Notes: generated by a model not told the origin, from the letters alone. A stretch of 51,960 nucleotides of DNA from Acidimicrobiales bacterium (GCA_003243955.1 QHCE01000061.1:1-51960); one strand, 5' to 3'. Shown: positions 18,642-28,561, counted from the first letter of the stretch. Translations and numbers: made by a program.

Positions 18642-19367
18642 TTAGTACCAATTAAGCCGTTGCGAATGTGCCCATGCGCCACACGGCGTCGTATAGCGAT
18701 CCTGAATATATTTCAAGCCCCACTTGATCTGCGGGACGGGATTGGTTTTCCAGTCAGAACCAAATGACGCCATCTTGCTGCCCGGCAGCGCCTGCGGGAT
18801 GCCATAGGCACCCGAGGACGCGTTCTCGGAAAGAGGGTTCCAGTGGCTTTCTTTGGTCCACAGTTTATCCAAGCAACTCATCTGGGTGACCTCAAAACCG
18901 GCCACCATAAGTATTGAGCAGCCAACCTGCTTGACACCGGTATAGCTCAAGCAATCAGTGGGAGCGTCCGGCGCAAGACCGCCAGCTCCGAGCGCTGCGG
19001 CTACTGCGGCTATAGCGCGTTCCTTGGCGTCCTTAGCTGCCGCCTGTGCTCGCTGCGCGATCGAGTCCCCTACTTGCTGCGCGCGCGCCGCTGCTTGAGA
19101 CTGCGCTTGTTTACTCAGCGAGCTTTCTTGCCGGGCGAGCTTAAGCTGTGCCCCAGCTGGAAGTGACTGTGGCCCGATGTCTGGAGGAGGTGGTTTAAAG
19201 GCTTTACTAGCGACAGTTTGGGCTTCGGTGGCTGATTGCAGGGACAACGTCTCGGTCGGTTGGTGCTGCACTCTAATGAACACTCCGGCCCCAAGCCCGG
19301 AGAGTAAGAGCGCTACCGCAAGGCCACGCACTAATACGTGCGTGCCCGCTACGGGTTTCCGTGCCAC
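18642..19367 (-). CDS. Secreted/anchored lytic transglycosylase (SLT domain)
   Basis: A 241-residue protein with a short cytoplasmic start, one hydrophobic signal or anchor (about 13-32), an Ala/Gln-rich coiled region (about 75-135), and a C-terminal SLT-type domain with LDKLWTKESHWNPLSEN (catalytic Glu in KESHW), SGAYGIPQALPG and QIKWGLKYIQDRY, ending in a typical GAWAHSQRLNWY. It probably cleaves peptidoglycan. GTG at 19367 has AAGGAAA upstream; a longer reading from 19451 has no ribosome site. It converges with the reductase gene 12 nt away. Confidence 0.88.
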   Translation of the reverse strand: MARKPVAGTHVLVRGLAVALLLSGLGAGVFIRVQHQPTETLSLQSATEAQTVASKAFKPPPPDIGPQSLPAGAQLKLARQESSLSKQAQSQAAARAQQVGDSIAQRAQAAAKDAKERAIAAVAAALGAGGLAPDAPTDCLSYTGVKQVGCSILMVAGFEVTQMSCLDKLWTKESHWNPLSENASSGAYGIPQALPGSKMASFGSDWKTNPVPQIKWGLKYIQDRYTTPCGAWAHSQRLNWY

Positions 19368-19728
19368 GGGGAAGTTTCCTTCCGTTACTGAAGTTGAACC
19401 GATACTGAAGTCAGGCTGATGCTGAAACCGATATCGGCGTGCGCGATGCACTAGCGGTGTTCACAGCAACCGCTGCTAGGGGTAAGCCAAGCGGGCAGCT
19501 TGCCGCAGTTCGCCTCGCACGTCAAATCAACGTTCCTGCGAATGACTGTATTGGTCTGTTCCTGCCCGAAGTCGGCGGAAAGACTAAAGAGCTGACGTAA
19601 CACCAGCTAGATGAAGGGATGCCGTGGGCTAATTGTCCTAAAAGATCGGAGATGTGGCTGAAAAAACCGTGATACTTACGCAACCTTCGCGCTCTGCCAC
19701 GCCACAGCAACGCTAAAAGCCGGGCGCT

Positions 19729-21054
19729 CTAGTTCGGGACCTCTTCCAGCATCTCCGTAACCAACGCCGCTATCGGGGAGCGTTCGGATCTAGTAAGCGT
19801 GATGTGCGCGAACAACGGATGCCCCTTCAGCGCCTCTACCACAGCGGTGACGCCGTCGTGGCGACCTACCCGTAGATTGTCACGCTGGGCCACGTCATGG
19901 GTGAGCACTACCCGGGACCCCGATCCCACTCGAGACAACACCGTGAGCAGCACACCGCGCTCCAGCGATTGTGCTTCATCAACGATCACAAACGAATCGT
20001 GCAACGATCGGCCGCGGATGTGCGTCAATGGCAGCACTTCCAACATCTTGCGGCCCAGCACCTCCTCGATCACCGAATCCGAAACCACCGCCCCGAGCGT
20101 GTCGAATACCGCCTGCGCCCACGGGTTCATCTTCTCGGCCTCGGTGCCCGGCAGGTAGCCCAGTTCTTGGCCGCCCACGGCATACAGCGGCCGGAAGACC
20201 ACTACCTTCTTGTGCCGCCCCTGCTCCATGACCGCGTCCAAGCCGGCGCACAGTGCCAGCGCGGATTTTCCGGTCCCCGCGCGGCCGCCCAGTGAGACAA
20301 TCCCTACCTCGTTGTCCAGCAGCAGATCAAGCGCGACGCGTTGCTCCGCGGAGCGACCATGCAGTCCGAATGCTTCCCGGTCGCCGCGCACCAAGCCCAC
20401 GGTTTTGTCTGGCCGTACCCGGCCTAGCGCGGAGCCGCGACCCGAAACCAGAACCAAGCCGGTGTGGCACGGCAGCTCAGCCGCGGCCGGCAGCTCTAGC
20501 GACTCCTCGCCGTACAGCTGTGCCATCTGATCGTCGGTGAGCTCAAGCTCAACCATGCCAGTCCAAGGCCGATCGGATACTTCGGCAAGCTCGGCGCGAT
20601 ACTCCTCTGCCTGAAGGCCCACCGCGCCGGCCTTCACCCGCATCGGAAGGTCTTTGGTCACCAGCACAACATCACGGCCATCTTGGGCCAGGTTCAGTGC
20701 GACGGCCAGAATGCGCGAATCGTTCTCGTGTACCCGGAATCCCGGCGGGAGCGCGCCGACCTCGGCGTGATTGAGCTCCACATAGATGTGACCACCTACA
20801 TCATTGACTGGTACCGGCTTGTCCAACCGGCCATGCTGCACTCGCAGCTCATCCAGAAAACGCAGACACTGCCTAGCGAACCAGCCCAGCTCTGGGTGAT
20901 GTCGTTTGGATTCCAGCTCGCCTACCACCACAAGTGGTAACACAACATCATGCTCAGCGAAGCGCCGAATGGCTCCTGGATCTGAGAGTAGAACTGATGT
21001 ATCGATCACATAGGTACGAATCTGACGGGAGTGCAAGGAGCGCGTAGACGGCAT
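19729..21054 (-). CDS. phoH2: PIN-PhoH fusion protein (PhoH2)
   Basis: A 441-residue protein. The N-terminal PIN nuclease domain starts with [16 protein letters not shown] (acidic Asp) and [11 protein letters not shown]; a PhoH ATPase domain follows with Walker [27 protein letters not shown] and [16 protein letters not shown]. Mycobacterial PhoH2 (Rv1095) has this layout and is reported to unwind and cut RNA. ATG at 21054 fits the family start; the TTG at 21120 is less likely. The 19452-19728 gap downstream holds no gene or riboswitch that I recognise. Confidence 0.93.
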   Translation of the reverse strand: MPSTRSLHSRQIRTYVIDTSVLLSDPGAIRRFAEHDVVLPLVVVGELESKRHHPELGWFARQCLRFLDELRVQHGRLDKPVPVNDVGGHIYVELNHAEVGALPPGFRVHENDSRILAVALNLAQDGRDVVLVTKDLPMRVKAGAVGLQAEEYRAELAEVSDRPWTGMVELELTDDQMAQLYGEESLELPAAAELPCHTGLVLVSGRGSALGRVRPDKTVGLVRGDREAFGLHGRSAEQRVALDLLLDNEVGIVSLGGRAGTGKSALALCAGLDAVMEQGRHKKVVVFRPLYAVGGQELGYLPGTEAEKMNPWAQAVFDTLGAVVSDSVIEEVLGRKMLEVLPLTHIRGRSLHDSFVIVDEAQSLERGVLLTVLSRVGSGSRVVLTHDVAQRDNLRVGRHDGVTAVVEALKGHPLFAHITLTRSERSPIAALVTEMLEEVPN

Positions 21055-21321
21055 AGCGGCGGTCCACTTCTGCGGGCGCTCACCCACCGCGCCTGCTACT
21101 AGGTCGAGGAGACAAGACAACTACTTCGACCATAGAGCCCCCGAGCCACAAAGTGCGCCGAAACACGAGAGGGAATTGAAAAACTCTTGATATGTTTCAG
21201 CCGGCAAGCTCATGGAGTACCGCGAATGACGCAAAAAGCATTGGCGGCATCCGCACGCGTTAGGTCGTTCAGGCTAAGCTGATGCGGAGAAAACTAATTG
21301 GTAGCCAAGGAGTAGCTAGGC

Positions 21322-21975
21322 ATGACCTCGCCGACAAAGTCCGCAGCTAAGTCTGGCGCGCGCTCCCCGGCCGAGCCGGAGGCATCAGCAGATGCGCCGC
21401 CCGCGGCCCAAGACGCGGAGATCGAACGTGTCATCGGCCTAGTGCAGACCCAGCAGGAGACCATCGACTACCTGGTGCAGTACATCGAACGAGTAGAAGC
21501 CCAGCTCAACGACCGGATCGACACGGTGGAGAGCGCTCCAAGTGCCGCCGCGGCGCCTACCGACGCTGGCGCACCAGCGCAGCCGGCCGCCGGGCCAGAT
21601 CCCATCGACTGGGCCAGCATCAGTGGTCCCGCTCGCATCAAAGCCTGGAATGACCTTTCCCGGTTCACCGAAGGGCTGGTCTTTCGCTACAGCTTGCAGC
21701 TGGAGATTCTGCCATGTTGGTGGATGCATGGCGAGGCGGTGGAGGAGCTCACGTCGCTGTGGCAGGCCCGTCAGGTCGCCTACGCTCCTGGCTCGGATGC
21801 GTCTATGGCCAGCTGGTGGCAAGACCTACTAGAACGCAGCCGAATGCGGATGCGAGAGATCTTTGGTTCCTGCCGCGACGGCCACATCGATTCCTCCGGC
21901 CAACGCTGGATGACCGACGAAAACCGCAGCGCGCTAGCCCGCGCCATTCAGGAAGAATCCCAACAGTTCGGGTAG
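21322..21975 (+). CDS. DUF4913 domain protein
   Basis: A 217-residue protein with a low-complexity Ala/Pro start, a short coiled-coil (about 34-72, QTQQETIDYLVQYIERVE) and a C-terminal DUF4913 region with ILPCWWMHGEAVEELTSLW and WWQDLLERSRMRMREIF. DUF4913 proteins are common on actinobacterial plasmids and integrated elements; the function is unknown. AAGGAG lies ten nt before the ATG. It marks the left side of an accessory island reaching to about 25.2 kb. Confidence 0.8.
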   Translation: MTSPTKSAAKSGARSPAEPEASADAPPAAQDAEIERVIGLVQTQQETIDYLVQYIERVEAQLNDRIDTVESAPSAAAAPTDAGAPAQPAAGPDPIDWASISGPARIKAWNDLSRFTEGLVFRYSLQLEILPCWWMHGEAVEELTSLWQARQVAYAPGSDASMASWWQDLLERSRMRMREIFGSCRDGHIDSSGQRWMTDENRSALARAIQEESQQFG

Positions 21976-22222
21976 GGACTTGGATTCTGACGTCGGGAGC
22001 GAACCAGCGCAGTCCCAGATCGATCTAAGGTCGCCGTCGCTCAGCTGTTATGTAGCTGGAGAAGGAAATTCATCGCAGTCACCTATACCTCTCTTAGACA
22101 AGGTAGATTGTCTGTACGCGGATCGGTGTGCCTGCACGAAAGCACGGCGTTACCGACGCTGACATATGACACAGCGTTAGCAGCGCGATGCGCCGAGTTG
22201 TTATGGGCGATGGTTTGAGGTA

Positions 22223-22340
22223 TCTCTGAAACGGTTCGAGCAGATGAAGCCTCGCTACGAGAAGCCATTGAGGCTGCCCGCGCACACGGGCGATCATGGA
22301 ACCAAGTTGCGATAGCACTGGGAGTTTCCCGAAAGGCAGC
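22223..22340 (+). pseudogene. Truncated copy of the helix-turn-helix gene at 23443
   Basis: About 112 bp (22223-22334) are nearly identical to 23564-23675 inside the HTH gene, with about four to five differences, then the copies diverge. The translated fragment reads like the second half of that protein (SETVRADEASLREAIEAARA, GRSWNQVAIALGVSRKAA). It lacks the first half and the family end. It is therefore a leftover of a duplication or recombination. The 21976-22222 stretch before it shows no gene. Confidence 0.8.
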
Positions 22341-22360
22341 CCCGATGCATCGGTGTGGCT

Positions 22361-22573
22361 ATGACCACGGCCCATGCAACAGAAAACTTGGTGCCCAACG
22401 TTCAAGAACTGAGCGTAGAAGAAAGCGCAGAGTTGTTCGACGCAGCTGCGCGTAGACACCTTGGCATGTCCGGCTCGGAGTTTTTGGTCTCATGGGACCA
22501 AGGGCGCTTCGCTGGAGAACCCGAGTGCGTCGAGGCCATGTCGGTGGCAATGCTGATCCCCCTTGTCCGGTAA
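22361..22573 (+). CDS. Small conserved actinobacterial protein (possible antitoxin-like)
   Basis: A 70-residue protein with the pattern LSVEESAELFDAAARRHLGM, then SEFLVSWDQGRF and VEAMSVAMLIPLVR. This recalls a family of small actinobacterial proteins of unknown function (LSVEEG...GMSGEEF...W..G). GTG at 22355 is an alternative start. It begins where the truncated HTH copy ends, so the junction lies just at its 5' end and its promoter may be new. I cannot assign a role. Confidence 0.55.
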   Translation: MTTAHATENLVPNVQELSVEESAELFDAAARRHLGMSGSEFLVSWDQGRFAGEPECVEAMSVAMLIPLVR

Positions 22574-22692
22574 AACCTCAGCCGTAGCGGGTTAAATCCG
22601 ACACTTGAGCTCCCGCAAAGATTGCAACAAACCCTTTCGTAAAAGGCAAGCCTTGTATAAAGTAGATTTGTGAATGCGGCGATGTTCTAGTG

Positions 22693-23064
22693 ATGAAGTG
22701 GCGGATCGTTGTTCTAGATCCCGCATTGACGTGGCTTCGTGAGCTGCGGAAGCGAGATCGAGAGACCGCTCGACTAGTGGGTGCCGCGATCAAGGTACTT
22801 GAGGAAGAAGGCCCACATCTGGGGCGGCCGTTAGTGGACACGATTAAAAGTTCAACGATCAAAAACCTTAAGGAGCTTCGACCAGGCTCAGCGGGGTCAA
22901 GTGAAGTGCGATTGTTGTTTGTGTTTGATCCGGCGCAGCATGCGGTGTTTCTAGTCGCGGGTGATAAATCGGGCCAGTGGAAGGACTGGTACCGGCGAGC
23001 GATCGCTGAAGCGGAACGAGTCTATACCGCATATCGAAAGGAGGCGAAAGTTCATGAACGGTGA
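22693..23064 (+). CDS. HigB/RelE-like toxin of a type II toxin-antitoxin pair
   Basis: A 123-residue protein with features of the RelE/HigB (Gp49-like) mRNA interferase family: WRIVVLDPALTWLRELRK, GPHLGRPLVDTIKSSTIKNL, LKELRPGSAGSSEVRLLFVF and KSGQWKDWYRRAIAEAE. GTG at 22690 or ATG at 22693 may start it. It overlaps the next gene by 11 nt. Toxin-first order is typical of higBA. AT-rich upstream sequence (22641-22666, TTGTATAAAG) may hold the promoter. Confidence 0.88.
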   Translation: MKWRIVVLDPALTWLRELRKRDRETARLVGAAIKVLEEEGPHLGRPLVDTIKSSTIKNLKELRPGSAGSSEVRLLFVFDPAQHAVFLVAGDKSGQWKDWYRRAIAEAERVYTAYRKEAKVHER

Positions 23065-23386
23065 TAGCAAGACAAGTGCCGTCAGCTGGGGCGAGCTGAA
23101 AGAGGAGCTTTTCGACGTGGATGATCAGCGGGCGATCGCTGCTCATGCCCAGGTATTGCGTGCTCAAGTCCGTGCATACCGTCTTGCTGAGGTTCGCAAA
23201 CGGCAACACACCACACAGGTTGCGGTTGCTCACACTATGGGGGTGAGCCAAGCTCGGGTATCGGAAATTGAACGTGGCCACATTATTCGCAGCGAGGTCG
23301 ATACCCTCGCCGCCTACGTGGGGGCATTAGGCGGGAATCTTCGACTCGTCGCTGATTTTGGCGACGAAACCATAACCCTCGCCTAA
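23054..23386 (+). CDS. HigA-like XRE-family antitoxin
   Basis: A 110-residue protein with a C-terminal helix-turn-helix of XRE type (TQVAVAHTMGVSQARVSEIE, then GHIIRSEVDTLAAYVGALGG). A strong AAAGGAGG sits inside the toxin gene ten nt before the ATG at 23054, giving high antitoxin translation. In such pairs the antitoxin binds the toxin and represses the shared promoter (family knowledge). Confidence 0.88.
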   Translation: MNGDSKTSAVSWGELKEELFDVDDQRAIAAHAQVLRAQVRAYRLAEVRKRQHTTQVAVAHTMGVSQARVSEIERGHIIRSEVDTLAAYVGALGGNLRLVADFGDETITLA

Positions 23387-23442
23387 CCTGCTTCACACGA
23401 GCATCTGGGCACAATGGCGTTAGATTGGCGGGGGTAACTACC

Positions 23443-23715
23443 ATGCGACACACAGATGAAGAGATCGAGCATGCGGCGCAGCGGTTTGAACAGCTCGCCG
23501 ACTCGCTCGATCCAGAAAATGCCGAGGTCGATCACACCGATGACCTTCGTCATATAGCAACTGTCTCTGAAACGGTTCGAGCAAATGAAGCCTCGCTACG
23601 AGAAGCCATTGAGCTTGCTCGCGCACACGGGCGATCATGGAACCAAGTTGCGATAGCACTGGGAGTTTCCCGACAAGCAGCACGCCAAAGATTCACGGAT
23701 AAGACGCACGTTTAG
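23443..23715 (+). CDS. Small helix-turn-helix protein
   Basis: A 90-residue protein with an acidic N-terminal half (RHTDEEIEHAAQRFEQLADS) and a C-terminal sigma-region-4-like HTH (SWNQVAIALGVSRQAARQRF). GGCGGGGG precedes the ATG at 23443; TTG at 23425 is less likely. A fragment of a close copy lies at 22223. This family is common in actinobacteria, often next to toxin genes; here no separate toxin partner follows, so it may be an orphan antitoxin-like regulator. Confidence 0.75.
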   Translation: MRHTDEEIEHAAQRFEQLADSLDPENAEVDHTDDLRHIATVSETVRANEASLREAIELARAHGRSWNQVAIALGVSRQAARQRFTDKTHV

Positions 23716-23846
23716 GCATCGTTGCGGCCGTCGATCTCCCCATGGGGCTTATCTCGTGCGCCCTAGCGAGCTATTGAAAAACGTCCAGCAGTTCGAATGA
23801 ACAATAGCCTGACAGCGCACATTCCGGAAGCGACAATTCGCGTGCA

Positions 23847-25196
23847 TCACGGGGATGGTCGAGCACCCCACCTACCAGCCGAGGCAAGAATTTCCTGATG
23901 AAGCTTATGAGCCTGCTGCCATCGACGGGCAAGTATAGCCCGTCGATCTTCTTGCAGTAATTGGACATAAGCAGCAGCTTCGGTGGGATTAGTATTAAGC
24001 AGACCTTCTGCCATAGGGACGTGCCTCCCAAGTGCCTCAGCCCGCATCTGAGCACCAGCATCCCCTGTGGCGGCGGCAGTACGCAGCTTCTGTAACTGTT
24101 CAATTTGGCTGGCAAGCACCTTCTGGGAGTAATAGGGGTCACGTGGGTCTAAGTATGTAGGCGCTTCCATAAATGGTCCGCCTGTTGGACCTCCACGAGG
24201 GTCTGAGCCGCTAGGACCACCCGCACCTGGATCGTCAGGGAAGGGAGTCCAACCTAGGGAGGGAATACTTTGAAGGCCTTGCCCGACGCGCCCAAGGCCA
24301 CGCTCGGTGGCATAGCCCTGGACCAGGTGATCGCTAAGGCCCTTAGCTGATTGTGCAGTCTCGACGATGTTCGCGTTAGAGGCAATCATGTGTGCGAATC
24401 CGGACTCACCCATGATGGTGACCAGGTATTCCCTCATGTGCTGCTGAAGCGCTCCAAGCGCAAAATCGGGGTGTTTTGAATAAGCTCGTCCATGCACTTG
24501 CGCGTGTATCTCTGGGTCTGTCCTGGGGCGAAAGTCATCTTCGGACCCAAGCTGCCGAAGCTCCCAGGCACGCTCGCCCTGGGTTCCCACTCTTTTTCTT
24601 GCTTCCCACATGCGATCATGGGCGTCCCCAGGCATCCAAATAAAGTAGTCGTAGCCGTCTTCACCCTGCCGCAAATGTCCAACTTTAGTCCAGTAATGCC
24701 AGGTATTCGCGCCCTGATAAATTCCATGGTCTCGAAGGAGTTGAATATGAGCCGGATCTGTTACCTGATTGCCTTGGGTGTCCTCGTAATTCTGACTACC
24801 TCTTCTAGAGAATCTACCTCTACCAAAAAGCCCACAACCAGTAACCACATAAATTTTGTTGGTTTCCGGATCCATTACGGTTCGATGGTTTCTTCCAGTT
24901 CTGGGGTGTGCAAAGCTGTTATAAACGTGACGTTTAAATCTACTCGTATACCATTCTTTCAACCTCTGAAATTTAATCTGGCTATTCCGTCTGCGGTAAA
25001 GGGGAACAGCGTCAAGGTGCTTTCTTACCTGTTCTGCGTCGCCAAGATGCCCTAAAGTTTCCTGACGTGAAATAACGGCCTTTAAAACAACCTGTAGGGC
25101 GTCGTCATCCCACTTTGGCTTATTGGTATGCCGTAGGCGAGGGCCTGGGGCCGTAAACTCCCCATTTTTTTCCCACCAGTCACTCCAGAAACCCAT
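23847..25196 (-). CDS. Unrecognised 449-residue island protein
   Basis: I do not recognise this protein. It starts at ATG 25196 after TTGGAGG, an excellent ribosome site. It begins GFWSDWWEKNGEF, has no signal peptide or membrane segment, and contains a basic aromatic region (RRRNSQIKFQRLKEWYTSRF), a possible metal or nucleotide region around YFIWMPGDAHDRMWEARKR, a His-rich stretch (IHAQVHGRAYSKHPD), a Gly/Pro/Asp-rich linker (about 325-365) and a helical, possibly coiled-coil C-terminus (ASQIEQLQKLRTAAA onward). The 5' half of the gene is visibly more AT-rich than neighbouring genes, which suggests foreign origin. No homologous family or function can be assigned by eye. Confidence 0.7.
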   Translation of the reverse strand: MGFWSDWWEKNGEFTAPGPRLRHTNKPKWDDDALQVVLKAVISRQETLGHLGDAEQVRKHLDAVPLYRRRNSQIKFQRLKEWYTSRFKRHVYNSFAHPRTGRNHRTVMDPETNKIYVVTGCGLFGRGRFSRRGSQNYEDTQGNQVTDPAHIQLLRDHGIYQGANTWHYWTKVGHLRQGEDGYDYFIWMPGDAHDRMWEARKRVGTQGERAWELRQLGSEDDFRPRTDPEIHAQVHGRAYSKHPDFALGALQQHMREYLVTIMGESGFAHMIASNANIVETAQSAKGLSDHLVQGYATERGLGRVGQGLQSIPSLGWTPFPDDPGAGGPSGSDPRGGPTGGPFMEAPTYLDPRDPYYSQKVLASQIEQLQKLRTAAATGDAGAQMRAEALGRHVPMAEGLLNTNPTEAAAYVQLLQEDRRAILARRWQQAHKLHQEILASAGRWGARPSP

Positions 25197-25402
25197 GGCG
25201 ACCTCCAATGTGCCGGTGCTAGAAGCTCTAGCCAGCGTCAACACTACCTACAGGGAGAGCACGCTCACCTGCCCTACTTGCACCAATACTACTCGCTGTT
25301 GCCAATCGTGACTGGACAAGCGCGATTTTCATCCAAAACTTTTACTATTTGTCCGGTTCGGGATCATCGACGTCTAGCGCGGAACCGCATGACAGACATA
25401 GA

Positions 25403-27274
25403 TTAGGTATTAAAGTTCATCGTTCCCAGCCGCTGCCGCAGACTCTCAAGCTCGGCCTTCAGCTCAACCGGGAGCTTGTTGCCGAACTTCTGGAACCACT
25501 CGGCGATGGAATCGGCCTCGGTGCGCCATGCGTCGATGTCCACCGCCAGCGCCTCCGCGATGTCAGCCGAATCAATGTTGAGGCCGCTTAGATCTAGAGA
25601 ATCCGGTGACGGCACGCGGCCAATCGGGGTATCGATGCTGCCACCCCGGCCTTCCAAACGGTCGACCACCCACGCCAGCACTCGACTGTTCTCCCCGAAA
25701 CCGGGCCACACAAAGTGTTTTTGAGTGTCGGCGTCCTTGCGGAACCAGTTGACGTAGAACACCTTGGGGAGCTTCTTGGACGGCTCAGTAGAGCTGCGCT
25801 CCCCGATGGCGACCCAGTGCGCCAAGTAATCCCCGGCGTGGTAACCCAAGAACGGCAGCATCGCCATCGGGTCACGTCGCACCACACCAACCGCGCCAGC
25901 GGCGGCGGCCGTCGTCTCCGACGACAATGTGGCGCCCATAAAAACGCCATGCGCCCAGTCATAGGCCTCAGTGACTAGCGGGACGGTTGTAGCCCGGCGT
26001 CCACCAAACAAGATCGCCGAGATCGGCACGCCGTTCGCGTCGTCGAACTCCGGAGCGACAATTGGGCACTGCGAGATCGGCGTGCAGAACCGTGAATTGG
26101 GGTGCGCCGCCGGCCGCCCAGAATCAGGCGTCCAGCTTTGCCCTTTCCAGTCAGTGAGGTGGTCTGGCTTCTGCTCGGAGTAACCCTCCCACCAGACATC
26201 GCCGTCATCAGTAAGCGCAACGTTGGTGAACAGCGCATTGCCCTGCTCGATCATGCGCATCGCGTTGGGGTTGGTCCCCCAACCCGTACCAGGCGCCACT
26301 CCGAAGAAACCGAACTCCGGATTCTGGGCATACAACCGGCCGTCCGCACCGAACCGCATCCAGGCGATGTCGTCACCGAGCGTCTCCACTTTCCAGCCAG
26401 GAATAGTGGGCTCTAGCATCGCTAGGTTCGTCTTACCGCACGCCGACGGGAAAGCGGCGGCAATGTAGTGCACCTGCCGCCGCGGGGAGGTGAGCTTCAT
26501 GATCAGCATGTGCTCGGCCATCCAGCCCTCGTCGCGGGCGATAGCCGAAGCGATTCGCAGCGAGTAGCACTTTTTGCCGAGCAGCGAGTTACCACCGTAG
26601 CCCGAGCCGAAGCTCCAGATCTCGCGTGTCTCGGGGAAATGCGAGATGTACTTCGTGTCGTTGCACGGCCACATCGCGTCGGCCTGGCCTGGCTGCAACG
26701 GAGCACCCACCGAATGCAGGCATGGCACAAACTTTGCCGCGCTCTCCCCCGACCCCATCGCCGCGAGCACATCCGCACCCATCCGGGTCATGATGCGCAT
26801 CGAGGCCACCACGTACGCCGAATCGGTGATCTCCACACCAAACATGGGCTGCTTCGCGGTGAGCGGTCCCATGCAGAACGGAATCACATACATAGTTCGC
26901 CCACGCATGCAACCGCGATACAGCGCACGCATGCGCTCCTTCATCTCCCGCGGAGCCGCCCAATTATTGGTGGGGCCAGCATCTTCCTCGCGTTCAGCAC
27001 AGATGAAGGTGCGCTCCTCAACCCGCGCCACATCGCCAGGGTCAGTTCGGGCCCAGAACGAGTTGGGTTTCTTCACTGGGTTTAGCCGAACCAGCGTGCC
27101 CGCCTCGACCAACTCATCAGTGAGCCGCTGCCACTCCAACTGTGAACCGTCACACCACACCACCCGTTCCGGAGTCGTAAGTTCGGCGACTTCGCCGACC
27201 CATGCCAGCAGTCCGGCATGATCGGTGGGCTGGTCTTCAAGACCAGCTATTTCAGCGGTGGCAGTCGATGTCAT
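25403..27274 (-). CDS. pckG: GTP-dependent phosphoenolpyruvate carboxykinase
   Basis: A 623-residue enzyme that converts oxaloacetate and GTP to phosphoenolpyruvate, GDP and CO2, the first step of gluconeogenesis. Class hallmarks are the P-loop [13 protein letters not shown] with the reactive Cys, [20 protein letters not shown], and [19 protein letters not shown]. Length is close to the usual 600-620. AAGGAGAG precedes the ATG at 27274. The gene stands alone, bounded by gaps of about 160-200 bp. Confidence 0.97.
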   Translation of the reverse strand: MTSTATAEIAGLEDQPTDHAGLLAWVGEVAELTTPERVVWCDGSQLEWQRLTDELVEAGTLVRLNPVKKPNSFWARTDPGDVARVEERTFICAEREEDAGPTNNWAAPREMKERMRALYRGCMRGRTMYVIPFCMGPLTAKQPMFGVEITDSAYVVASMRIMTRMGADVLAAMGSGESAAKFVPCLHSVGAPLQPGQADAMWPCNDTKYISHFPETREIWSFGSGYGGNSLLGKKCYSLRIASAIARDEGWMAEHMLIMKLTSPRRQVHYIAAAFPSACGKTNLAMLEPTIPGWKVETLGDDIAWMRFGADGRLYAQNPEFGFFGVAPGTGWGTNPNAMRMIEQGNALFTNVALTDDGDVWWEGYSEQKPDHLTDWKGQSWTPDSGRPAAHPNSRFCTPISQCPIVAPEFDDANGVPISAILFGGRRATTVPLVTEAYDWAHGVFMGATLSSETTAAAAGAVGVVRRDPMAMLPFLGYHAGDYLAHWVAIGERSSTEPSKKLPKVFYVNWFRKDADTQKHFVWPGFGENSRVLAWVVDRLEGRGGSIDTPIGRVPSPDSLDLSGLNIDSADIAEALAVDIDAWRTEADSIAEWFQKFGNKLPVELKAELESLRQRLGTMNFNT

Positions 27275-27438
27275 AGGTGCTCTCCTTAGCGCGCCAGGGC
27301 TAAGGCACGTGGAAGTGGGGGTTGCCCTCCACGGTAAACCGAAAGATGCTCCAAAATACCGCCTAGAGCTGTGAAAACGCCCACACGCATCGATTCAGAA
27401 CGCCTCACGCAGTGCGCGAACAGGGCTCGCGGCACGGA

Positions 27439-27684
27439 TCAGTCGATGCTGCCAGCTGGTACTACCCATTCCTGCGCTTGGCCGGTGGTCGCGGCGATCA
27501 ACTCAAAGTCGCGGTCGTAGTGCAGCAGTACGGCGTTGTGTTCCGCGGCGGTCGCGGCGATGATCAGATCAGGGATGGGCAAGCGGTGCTGACCCCGCTG
27601 AGCTAGGGAGTGTTGGAGCTCCAGGGCTGCGGTGAGCACCGAGCGGTTGGAACCAAGATTACGACCGAGAAAGCGTGAGCGCAT
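27439..27684 (-). pseudogene. C-terminal remnant of a VapC-type PIN toxin
   Basis: About 80 codons match only the second half of a PIN-domain toxin: [20 protein letters not shown] with its acidic Asp, then [15 protein letters not shown] and WVVPAG. The first half, with the DTS motif, is missing. The fragment's 5' end lies inside the Uma2-like gene, so the upstream part has been replaced. No matching antitoxin gene is seen. It is unlikely to be active. Confidence 0.8.
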
Positions 27685-28225
27685 CCAAGGCAATCTCGAC
27701 GCCGAACGGCTTGGTCAAGCGTAAAACTCCGTGCGGTTTCACCGTGGCGACCTCGCGATACACTTCATCAGCTAGCTCGTACACCACAGCAGAGGCGGCC
27801 CCCTCGCTGTTTAGTTCCAAACGAATGAAGTTCTTGATGCCAGCTGCGGCATACAGCGAAGGTTTCAGCAGCCGGTCTACTGATGTAGAAGAAGGAGAGA
27901 TAATCTCCACCATCAACGCTACCTGCGTCGCCTCAATGACCATCTCGGTAGTACCAGGACATGACACCACCGCCACATCCGGAATGAGCAGCCGCTGGCT
28001 ACCGATCCGAACGTTAACCGCTTCAAGAACCTCGAATCCAGATGGTACGACTCGATCGAGCGCCGCTGCACATCGGAACGACACGCGTTGATGCGGTGCA
28101 CTGGGAGCAGGGTTCATCACAACAGCTCCGTCAATAAGCTCATATCGCCAATCCTCAGGAAATTCGAGGACTTCGGCAATAGTCCACGGGCCAGCATGCC
28201 CCAAAGTTGCGACACTCATCGACAC
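27659..28225 (-). CDS. Uma2-family (DUF820) PD-(D/E)XK nuclease-like protein
   Basis: A 188-residue protein with the Uma2/DUF820 pattern: [32 protein letters not shown] (Asp), [20 protein letters not shown] (Glu, Lys) and [14 protein letters not shown]. The fold is that of restriction-type nucleases; the role is uncertain, and many lie in mobile or stress regions. GTG at 28225 has AAAGGGG upstream; ATG at 28219 is an alternative. Its 3' end overlaps a broken vapC, suggesting insertion or deletion at this site. Confidence 0.82.
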   Translation of the reverse strand: MSMSVATLGHAGPWTIAEVLEFPEDWRYELIDGAVVMNPAPSAPHQRVSFRCAAALDRVVPSGFEVLEAVNVRIGSQRLLIPDVAVVSCPGTTEMVIEATQVALMVEIISPSSTSVDRLLKPSLYAAAGIKNFIRLELNSEGAASAVVYELADEVYREVATVKPHGVLRLTKPFGVEIALDALTLSRS

Positions 28226-28309
28226 CTAAACCCCTTTCACTTTCACTTTCAGCACCACATGGCTCATCTAACGGTAGGCCCATGAACGCAGAGGCGACTG
28301 TGAACAACA

Positions 28310-28561
28310 TTACTTCTGCTCATCAGTCTTGTCGAACGACTTCGGAAGCCGCCGAAGCCGAGAGTTCATGTTCCGAATCAACAGCACGGTGGCGATCCCC
28401 AGCAACAAGATCACCACTCCGGCAATCGGACCGGCAACGCCGGAGCTAAGGGTGTCACCAAAGTTGTTCGGTTGGTCGTTCCCCGCGGGCGATGGGCCAG
28501 CGGACAGATAATCCCAGCGTGCCAGCGCATTAGCTAGAGCACCTAACAGAACCGCAATCAT
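28310..28561 (-). CDS. Small membrane protein downstream of mca
   Basis: An 83-residue protein with a short hydrophobic N-terminus, one strong helix (about 41-63, GVAGPIAGVVILLLGIATVL) and a basic then acidic tail. Its start overlaps the mca stop by 4 nt (ATGA). The position matches Rv1083 next to mycobacterial mca. Function is unknown. Confidence 0.78.
   Translation of the reverse strand: MIAVLLGALANALARWDYLSAGPSPAGNDQPNNFGDTLSSGVAGPIAGVVILLLGIATVLLIRNMNSRLRRLPKSFDKTDEQK

Noticed and set aside
19368-19728. c-di-AMP (ydaO-type) riboswitch before the lytic transglycosylase gene
   Set aside because: Such switches often precede actinobacterial wall hydrolases, but I could not match the conserved core on the minus strand here.
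24492-25055. Plus-strand frame of 187 codons opposite the unknown island gene
   Set aside because: The minus-strand frame is longer and has a strong ribosome site; the plus frame has none.
26468-27085. Plus-strand frame of 205 codons inside pckG
   Set aside because: Antisense shadow of a strongly conserved enzyme; no family-like features.
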